A DNA stretch of 64,000 nt from positions 1 to 64,000 of the forward strand of contig JAMYHL010000004.1 of the NCBI GenBank assembly GCA_025531455.1, written 5' to 3'. This stretch comes from Apiotrichum sp. Y4204 (lineage: Eukaryota > Basidiomycota > Tremellomycetes > Trichosporonales > Trichosporonaceae). A program made the position numbers and the translations under genes. The notes under the pieces were generated by a model, which made no database searches, was not told the DNA's origin, and was given only the letters and a program-made list of their open reading frames with translations. Shown piece after piece: positions 56,426 to 64,000 of this stretch (the stretch's first letter is position 1; each line of letters starts with the position of its first letter).

Positions 56426-57615
56426 ATGTCACTCCACTGTCCTGACCCCTTTGACGACACCGCCGACGCCATGTTCCTCTTTCCTGGCATCTTTCGCAAC
56501 TCCGAGCTGGTATGTACCCCGCTGACAGTCGGCTGATGTTAGGCGGAAGATTCGCCATTCATCGGCTTCCCGGGCGCTTCACCTGTGAGTTTGTTGTGCG
56601 GCGGACAGTCTAGAGCTGACGGCCAGGCGCTATCCCAAGTTCCCTCCGCGGTGCCAAGCCCGCCGATGAGCGTCATGGGCTATGCTGGCGCGCGTGAGTA
56701 CCAGATAGGCAGCGTGATGCTGACTGCAGCTCTGGCTGCCACTTGCCAGTATCCCTCCACGCCACTGTCGCTTTCAAAACTCAGCCCACCAGTCTCATCC
56801 GTCTCGATGGTCTCATCCATCTCGACGCGTTCTTCATTCTCCACGCTTTCCCCCATTTCGACCGTCTCGCCCGTCGCGTTCAAGGCGGTAGAGAGCCCCG
56901 ACGAGCTCTGGGGTACAATCAGCCCCGGCGTTCTCCCAGGCCACGATGAGAAGCCCTCCGCGCTCGAGCTCGACAACGAGACCCACGAATTCCGCCTCGA
57001 CTTTGACCAGAACAGTGGTTCGATTGTCGCAGCCAACGAAGAGCCTGCCGAGTTGAGCGGGCGCACGTCGCTGACGCCTATAAGCGACGTGAGTAATTCT
57101 CAATTGTCGAAGGCTGATATCATCAGATCGGAACCGACGAAATTTCCGAGCCCAAGCCCAAGATGGAGATCATGTCTCCAGCGGCGTCCCCAAAGAGGAT
57201 GACGATAAAGCCTGTGGCGAAGAAAACGGCGCGCAAGGCGACTCTCTCCACAAAGTCCCGCTCTCGCAAGGGAGCGACTCGTAAAGACCAGAATCGCCAG
57301 GCCCAAAAAAAGTACCGCTTCAAGCGCAAGTCGCAGGAAGAGCTGGTAAGCTGCAGCTGCACTTTGGCCACCGTGGACGAACCTGACCTGTGAGGCGTTT
57401 ACGTTTATGTTCAAGGTTGTTGCTCGTGCGCGTCAGCGCGCCGACCATCAGCTTTCTGCGGCGGAATTTTGGCATCTCCTCCGTGAGGATATTGACCTCG
57501 TCGTCGCCGAGTACGCGGGTAAGTCTGAGTGCACCTTTGGCAGGCTGATGTGGCAGCGACGGCGCCCAACGCCGCTGAGAATTTCGAGGAAAAGGTTGCC
57601 CACGCGCTCGATTAA
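56426..57615 (+). CDS. bZIP transcription factor
   Basis: About seven exons. MSLHCPDPFDDTADAMFLFP and GIFRNSEL|AEDSPFIGFPGASP give an acidic, hydrophobic N-terminus of activation-domain type. A Ser/Thr-rich centre (TRSSFSTLSPISTVSPVAFK) is followed by SPDELWGTISPG. Basic sequence KRMTIKPVAKKTARKATLS leads to the bZIP basic region RKGATRKDQNRQAQKKYRFK with the invariant N and R, then RKSQEEL|VVARARQRADHQLS and FWHLLREDIDLVVAEYA. Heptad leucines are incomplete. The last exon gives ATAPNAAENFEEKVAHALD. The basic region is closest in style to ATF4/Gcn4-type factors; the exact orthologue is not clear. An in-frame upstream ATG would add an N-terminal extension. Confidence 0.8.
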
Positions 57616-58111
57616 ACGTGGCGATCCACAGAGTACACAAGAGTTCATCCAGATTAACACATTCAATCCTTCCCGGCTTTGCACTGTCATCACGATTGTC
57701 CTTCTATCCATTTTGTCATGTTCGCTGCCTCGATGTCTTCGGATCAAGTGTCTAATGTTAGCTTCTAACCATATCAGCTGCCTTCGCCGCTCACGTCGTG
57801 GCTTGTTACTGTGTATGCATTTGATCGATAGCGATCTCGGACTGGCAAGACCTCGATCTTCGCCGTACAACCTTGGTCCAGGTTGCGGTCGGTCGGCGGT
57901 CGCCGGCGAGCGATAACCATGTGAGCCCCACGTACAAGTCACGTGATGGCCTCCATTCGTCAGTCTCTCGGCCATCGACCCCCATCGGCTCCATTTGTTG
58001 CGGCCCTCGAACACTAACCATTTCAACAATAACACACTTCTCCACATCCACCCTCGCGCTACATCTCGCGCCCATTCACTCGCCACTACATCCTCTTACG
58101 AACAAATTCGA
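57616..58111. other. intergenic region, no gene seen
   Basis: It lies between the bZIP 3' end and the MED16 start and serves as the MED16 promoter. It contains CACGTACAAGTCACGTGATGG near 57929-57949 with one CACGTG-like E-box core. Confidence 0.45.
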
Positions 58112-61100
58112 ATGGCGGTCCCCTCTCCGCTGGCGAGCACGCATCCCGCGGCCGGCGGCGCGGCGGCAGCCCACGGCCCCGCGGCGAATGGGGCAGCGAG
58201 CGATCCCGCCGAAAGCAGCCGTGAGGGGCTGAAGCGCATGCAGCGCCTCGTCGAGGCGGGGCGGAGTGCGGCGTCTCCGTGAGTGCGAGATATGGATGGA
58301 TAGAGCTCGGTCGGCGCGATGGGACGGGGAGGATGGGGATCACCTCCAGACCATACCATGCGCTGAACTTGCTGGCATCTCATCCGTGATGCTTGGACAT
58401 GACCCCGACTGACGCACAGATGCCTCTCCGCATTCCATCCGCTGACATCGACGCTGGTGTACCCATCCGCCACGACGGGCAAGCACGTCCTCACCTCAGT
58501 CTTCACCGAGACGCCGCCGCGTTCTGTCCCCGTGCCGGCTGTCTTTCAACCAGCCAAGACACTCAGCATCTCCCCAGACGGTCGGTGGGTCGCGGGATAC
58601 TACCCCACGAGCCAGATGGCCGGCACGCCAAACTCGCTCGGCGACCTTTTCATCTTCTCGGCATCGATCCTCGAGCCCGAGACCACTCGCGGCAACTTTC
58701 TCCCCCTCGCAAACTTCTCCATGTCCCCGCCCCTCGCGGTGCTGTATGTCTACCCGCCGCGCACGCGCCTGAGCGGACAGCGCGCCGCGCCGCCCCTCGG
58801 TCCCGCCGCGCCGCCGGGCCATGTCGCTGCCCGTGCCCAGGGCCCGACCATTGTCGTCCTCACCGCCGACCTGGTGTACTTTCTCCATCCGCACCCCGTT
58901 CCCGCGACGATTATGCTCGACACGCGTTCGTCTGCTGCGGCTCGCCACGAGAGCGTGTCTGCTACGGAGAAGGGGGATACCGCGCCGCTGAACTGGACGA
59001 TTAACGCGCTTAAATGCCCGATTGCCTCGCGGTCGTATACTGATCTCTCGAGCGTCGCGACCCAGCCAGCGAGTTACCCGGCGTACGGGGCGACGCGCGG
59101 ATGGCTCGGGATGGTCCCCGGAAACGATGGCGTATGGGCCGCTGTGGAGAAGGACGGGGATGTGCGGATCATCCGTATCGAGATTGGACTGGACGCGAAC
59201 AATCTTCCATGTGAGTAGCCCCAGATCCTATTGTCGTGGCGTTTCTGACTCTAGACCTCTCGACCAACCCGTTGCCGGTACTTCCGCGTCCCCAGCCGCC
59301 GCCGTTTACGGGTATGACGGTGTCGCCCGAGTCGCTACTCGACGATGTCGTCTTTATACCTACCCGCGACCACGTCGTGAACGGCACGGCCGAGGAGAAG
59401 AAGGAGATGGCAGAGGTCAAGGACGAGGCAGTGAGCGCCATCGGCGCCGTGATGGTGTACCGCGACGTGGACGACAGCGTGCCTCCCACCCGCGCGCGGT
59501 CGCGGTTCGAGCTGTTCGAGCTGCGCCACCGTCCCGTCGCAGTCGTGGACGCATTCAAGGACCTTGGGGGCAGTGATGACGCGCCGGCCCCCCTCGACTG
59601 GGTGCCCGCGCCGAAGCCACGCATGACGGCTCTTTCTCCCGAGGGCACCACAGTTCTCACCCTTACCCCGCTCCCGGATGTGCCGCCGCACACTCTTGCA
59701 GTGGCCCTCGTCGCTGATCCCAATGGGCTTTCACTCACGCATGTCAACCTCGTTCCGCAGACTGAAGGCGACACATCGGGCGCAGGCCACACCCGCTGGC
59801 CGGTGCTCACGGGTGAGGCACACCCTCTCGATCCCTCCATTGCCATCGAGCGAAGCATGGTCCTCCTCCCGTCACAGGGCGTGAAGCGGGGCGAGATGGG
59901 TCTGGTAGCCGTCCTGGGCGACACGCGTCCCCGCCTGATTCCCTCGCCGCGACTCGGCGCGGACGCCACCCCAGTCGAGACGGTCAGGCACATTGCCGAG
60001 CGTGCCGCGCGCAGCGTGGAGCTGGCAGTCATCCAAGGTGTGGACTGGAGCGATGCGGTCCGCGCAGCATTTGCGTCAGTGAACCGCAGCGAGGCCGGCG
60101 ATCTCGCCTCGGCAATCCTCGACAAGGCGCTCGCACTGTTCGTCAAGCACTCGCGCAGTTATGTCCCGCATGTCCTGCGTCTGCAGGTGGCGGTGTGGGC
60201 GCTCGCGGACGACAAGCGGAAACAGTACGCCAACGAGCTTATCCGCCTTGGCGAGGCGAGCCAGATCCTCTATCTCTGCGGTAAAGAGACGGATGGCGTC
60301 GTCTCATTTGATCTCGGTAGGTGGCCTCCTTTTCGCAAGACCTAATCCCAGACTCGACGTGGAACCTCGTCGACGTGTTCGAGTGGGCGCTCGCGACGCT
60401 TGGCCAGACGTTCCGGGACGCCATCTCGGAGCGCGCGCAGAGCGAGTGGGCGCCCGCCGACGTCCGCACAGAGGGCACCGGCCGCGTACTCTACCTTCTC
60501 CACCCCCTGCTGCGCCGCATCCTCGCGCGCCTCATCGCCCTCCTCGCCGCGTTTGCAAAGTTTGTCACCACCCTCAACATCCCCATCCGGCCGCCCGAGA
60601 GCTCGTTCCTCCTCACCCGCTCGGCGCCCGCCGCCGCCGTTGCGACGCAGCGCGTCCTCGACGCGCTCGCCCGCGAAGGCGTCGACCTCACCGTCTGGGC
60701 AGACGTCCTCGCCACCCTTGGGAAGGGTAAGTGGACAACAGCTATTGTACTGACACCCAGCCCCGCGACCAAGCGACGCGGACACGTGTGCGTCCCTTCT
60801 CAAGCTGGACATTGGTCCCATCTCGTCGCTTCTCCCCGCCGCGCTCCCGCATTTCCCGACACCGAGCACGCTCTTCCTCGCCCCCTCCCCTCCACCCGAG
60901 CGCGACGGCGCAACCTGCGCCCTCATCGGCGACCGCCCAACAGCCAAATGCGACCGCTGCAGCGCACGCACAGTCATGGCGCTCAAGAATGTGCTCCGCG
61001 GCGGCGTGCCGAGCCCGTGGGCCGCATGGCGCCGGACATGGGTCGCAAACTGCATGTGTGGCGGGACATGGGTGCGCACACACCTCGACCCGCCGGCTGC

Positions 61101-61119
61101 GCGCCGCCAGGAGGCTTAG
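58112..61119 (+). CDS. MED16: Mediator complex subunit 16 (Sin4/MED16)
   Basis: A tail-module subunit of Mediator that links activators to RNA polymerase II. Five exons. After an Ala/Gly-rich N-terminus (MAVPSPLASTHPAAGG) comes LKRMQRLVEAGRSAASP|CLSAF. A beta-propeller-like half follows (HVLTSVFTETPPRSVPVP, TLSISPDGRWVAGYYP, WLGMVPGNDGVWAAVEKDGD, VRIIRIEIGLDANNLP, YLSTNPLPVLPRPQPPP). A helical half contains RSVELAVIQGVDWSDAVRAA, SARILDKALALFVKHSR-type helices and LLHPLLRRILARLIALLAAF. The C-terminal cysteine module reads AKCDRCSARTV, then WRRTWVANCMCGGTWVRT, as in MED16 proteins. Length (about 940 residues) fits. It converges on the RNA export gene. Confidence 0.82.
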
Positions 61120-61306
61120 ACAGGGATATGTATTGTACATGGATCGTTTCATCTGCATCACGGTCACGGGACCAACTATCGTTTTGTCCGCTACGACATG
61201 GATGAAACTGGAGGCGGAAGCAGTCGCTGAGCCTGGTATCGAATGGGTACATGTATAGAGTACGCCTGCGGGCAGCAAGGCGCGGCGAAACGGGATCTCG
61301 AAGAGT

Positions 61307-62318
61307 TTAGGCATTCGCGAACCGCCGCTGGCGCTCGTACGCCTTCATCTCCTCGTCGAGCTGGTGCTGCGTCTTGGGCTTCTCCTTTGCCGGCTGCTCC
61401 TTGGGCTTGGGCTTGGGCGTGGGCGTCTTGTCGACATCCATGCCCGACGACTCGCGCTTTGCACGCGCCACCTTGTCCTTTCCGCCGGCCTTCTTCCCCA
61501 CCGCGGCTTTCGGCGACGCCTTGGTCTTGGCCAGGCGCGAGAGCAGCGCGTCCCCAGGGTTCTGCTTCCCCTTGGCCTTGAGGAGTGCTGCGCGCTGTCT
61601 CTCCAGCAGCCTACAGTCAGATATCATCTCCACATGTTTTGTCTCCTAACCGCCAGGTTACTCACAGCTTCTGGCGCTCCTTCTCGCCCGCCTTGCCGCC
61701 CTTGCCCATACGTCCGAGAAGGCGGAGACCCGGCGGCGTGGCGGTGCTCGCGTCGGCGCGCTTCGGCGCAGCCTTGGGCGCCGTCGGGGTTCGCGGGGCG
61801 GGGGCCCTGGGAGCGTGTGCGGGTGCGGGCTTGGGGAGGGATGCGCGCGGCGCGGTCGGCGGCGCGGGCGCCGCGACGGACGGATGCGCCGCGTTGGGCG
61901 GGAGCACGTGCTGTACCGCGAGAGTGTGTGCTGATTGTTAATCAAGAAGATTATTTCCATATTTCTATTTCGACTCACAGCCGTCAATGATCTGGCCCGA
62001 GTAGTGCCTGCGGACCTTTTCGGCGTCAACGTCGCTGCCTACCTCGACGAGGAAGCTCGCGAGGAACGTGCCTGCCGAGTTGTACAGCGCCGTCACGGCA
62101 ATGCTCGAGGGATGGAGGCGCGTCGGCTCCGAGGTGAGGAGTTCCTGCCGTCAGTCTCGATGAAAGGAATAAGTCGAGAGAGAGAGAGAGAGAGAGAGTG
62201 GTGATGTAAGTCGTGAAAGGCCCCTACATCACACCCCCTCCTCTTCTCTTCAACGCACCGCCAGATCCGCCTCGCGCACATCGAGGGGCAGGCCGAGGAA
62301 GAGGAGCACTGCAGGCAT
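61307..62318 (-). CDS. Aly/Yra1-like mRNA export protein with divergent RRM
   Basis: Four exons. MPAVLLFLGLPLDVREADLA resembles the first strand and helix of an RRM. Then come ELLTSEPTRLHPSSIAVTAL, YNSAGTFLASFLVEVGSDVD and AEKVRRHYSGQIIDG. A Pro/Ala-rich linker (VLPPNAAHPSVAAPAPPT) and Gly/Lys-rich GLRLLGRMGKGGKAGEKERQ lead to a Lys/Ala-rich region. The C-terminus is KPKTQHQLDEEMKAYERQRR. The LDEEMxxY end matches the C-terminal box of Yra1/Mlo3-type REF proteins that contacts the helicase Sub2. RRM core aromatic motifs are weak. An alternative upstream N-terminal exon is possible because the frame is open before 62318. The first intron contains a (GA)n tract. Confidence 0.6.
62172..62200. repeat. 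(GA)n microsatellite in an intron
   Basis: About 12 GA dinucleotides. In the gene orientation it is a (CT)n polypyrimidine tract upstream of the acceptor in intron 1 of the Aly-like gene. Confidence 0.9.
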
Positions 62319-64000
62319 GGTCGGAAGCTGGGGGCGGAGGGCGGGGCGGATGATTCGGGATGACAAGCGGGAGGCTGACGGGTTGGAGGGGGTCGACGGC
62401 TTGCGGGGGAAAGAAGGAGACGAATGATGGACCTTGTTGATGGATGAGGAGATGTTAAGAGACGAGATTTTGACAACAGACAACAAAGGACAACAACATC
62501 GAGAGAGGCGAGACCTGCGCGACGACGAGGACAATGGAAAGGAGCGCGTTAGATTCGACGCGACCATGCCAGTGTGGAACATCGTAAATTTACGTAAATT
62601 CACCATGTGAGCTGGCAAACCCCCCCAAGGTGTCTGCACTCATCTGTGGCACTTTGCGATCAAGAGAGTAGTAGTCTTGGCGTCGACCTCGAGATTGCAC
62701 TTCTGCTTTTGTCTAGGCAAGGAATATATAATGCATAAATTGTGGACTCCGTGCAACGAGGTGTGAGTAACAATAGGGCGTTCAGCTTAGGATCAGCCCA
62801 CAAAGGAGGTGCATGAGCGGACAACAACAAAAGACCACAGTCACAGAGTGAACAGCTCTCCACAGTGTGCCCGTCCTCAAGCCTGTCCGGCAGTTAGATA
62901 ATAGCTCACCCATCTGTGACGGTATCAGACCACAGTAGGCCACACTCGAGAGGAAATCGGATGCCACACTCCGAAATGAAGCATCGTCGTTATTGTTGTT
63001 TTTACTATTTTATTGTTTTTTTCTTTTCTTTTTTTTTTGAGTAGTAGTGATTAATACGCGTGCCCACAATCCTGTTCTCAAATTAGAATCCTCGGCCAGT
63101 CGCGGCCGGAAGCTCAAGACGCATAGGATGGGCATTGTCGCTATACAGTACCGCAACGTTGTCAAGTTCTAGGATCACGTCCTGTTGTATTATTCTCTTG
63201 TGTCGATCTACTGGCCGGCTGCGTGCAAGTTGGTTCGAACAGCGGGTATCTGCAGTAGCGTGGCCCGGACGGACGGCCGCTCACCCAAGAATACCGCCGC
63301 ATATCGATCGCCCGAGCTTCCAAAACCCCGGGCCACCGACACCGAACCGACACCGAGACCGAGGACCGAGGGGCCGAGGCACTGTACATCGTAGGTCTGG
63401 CGACATTCGGGAAGTGTCGGCGCCGCGCCCCGAAGTGACGTCATTGACTGTGATCCGTCAGCGATCACAGATGCTCATGAACGTTCGTCGCGCGGGCCAT
63501 GTCGGCCGTCGGTGCGTCGTGCCATGGATATATGATTATCGATGCCGGCGTGCTGTTGTTGCGTAACGAGTCCCAGAGACGAGGATGCCAGGCGATAGTA
63601 CAGTGCCCCGAAACGTTACAGACAAAGTCCTCGGATGATAAGATAGCAAGCCCACGAATGCCATACCGCACCGTGGGTGTACTCGGCCGCCGCACCCACC
63701 TCGGCAGCTCAACAGTGAGCGGAGTATACCTTCCGCCGAGCGGCGCCCGCTCCTCTCGTCTCGACTCAGACTCATGCAACGCCCGACGCCGCTGCGCCTC
63801 CGTGCCGGTGTTGCCGATGACGAGGCGGCGCGATGGAGATCTGCATGAACGTCGTCACCATCGATGGCTCAATACCTCAATGCCCAAGGCTGAATGCTCG
63901 ATAGTCGGGCATTCCGCAAGCACAGGAGAGAAAAGAGGGGAGTAGGATTAGGAATAGCGCAGCAACCCGCGCACAATGGTGGGCAGCAGGAGCTCCATAC
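62319..64000. other. right-end stretch without a supported gene
   Basis: A T-rich block lies at 63000-63045 (TTTTCTTTTC and T8). On the minus strand an open frame of 104 codons (63779-63465) has protein-like segments (RYTPLTVELPRWVRRPS, FVCNVSGHCTIAWHPRLW, ASIIIYPWHDAPTADM). It could be the 3' part of a gene starting beyond the window. No family is recognised. Confidence 0.35.

Noticed and set aside
1..64000. CRISPR arrays, insertion sequences, operons, integrated viruses
   Set aside because: The DNA is fungal with spliced genes; no direct-repeat/spacer array, transposase, reverse transcriptase or viral gene could be recognised.

Overview
The window is nuclear DNA of a fungus, most likely a basidiomycete yeast of the Tremellomycetes and probably of the Trichosporonales type. 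This rests on high GC coding DNA, almost every gene being split by several 35-100 base introns (GTGAGT donors, CTGAC or CTAAC branch sites), very small exons, and fungal-specific genes such as the acetolactate synthase regulatory subunit, Zn2Cys6 regulators and a CYSTM tail protein. Species cannot be named from this alone.

Layout from left to right. 1-1.7 kb has no recognisable gene. A secreted cysteine-rich protein (1.7-2.9 kb, minus) has a 9-base tandem array just upstream. An LtrA-like membrane protein (minus) diverges from an Ofd1/Tpa1 dioxygenase (plus), which converges on an F-box/WD40 protein (minus). At 12.9-13.7 kb an intron-containing leader, with a U27/snR74-like C/D snoRNA in one intron, runs into an Rxt2-like gene. 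Then come ILV6, a CYSTM protein (minus), a CTD-interacting (CID) protein (minus), a BAP31 homologue with micro-exons (plus) and casein kinase I (minus) with about 3 kb of pyrimidine-rich upstream DNA. UMP1 (plus) converges on an AGTRAP-like membrane protein (minus), which diverges from a secreted metallophosphoesterase (plus). A peroxisomal acyl-CoA synthetase (plus) follows.

37.2-44.5 kb is gene-poor: two intron-containing tRNA genes (Ile-AAT and Ser-AGA), several short tandem arrays, one doubtful spliced gene near 39-40 kb, a proline-rich PPxY protein (42.4-43.7 kb) and an ATACC-rich array with a 60-base duplication. The right third holds a mitochondrial TPR protein, COX8, a Zn2Cys6 transcription factor, a small coiled-coil protein, a long apparently gene-free stretch, a bZIP factor, MED16 and an Aly/Yra1-like RNA export protein. 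The last 1.7 kb has no supported gene.

The genes do not form one pathway. It is ordinary core genome (proteasome assembly, Mediator, ER membrane, respiration, branched-chain amino acids) with short-spaced convergent and divergent pairs. I found no clear new multi-gene system. The most interesting observations are RNA-level: the intronic snoRNA host leader, BAP31 micro-exons with a retained-intron switch that would remove the ER-retrieval signal, an ATG-only first coding exon in UMP1, and an atypical tRNA-Ser.
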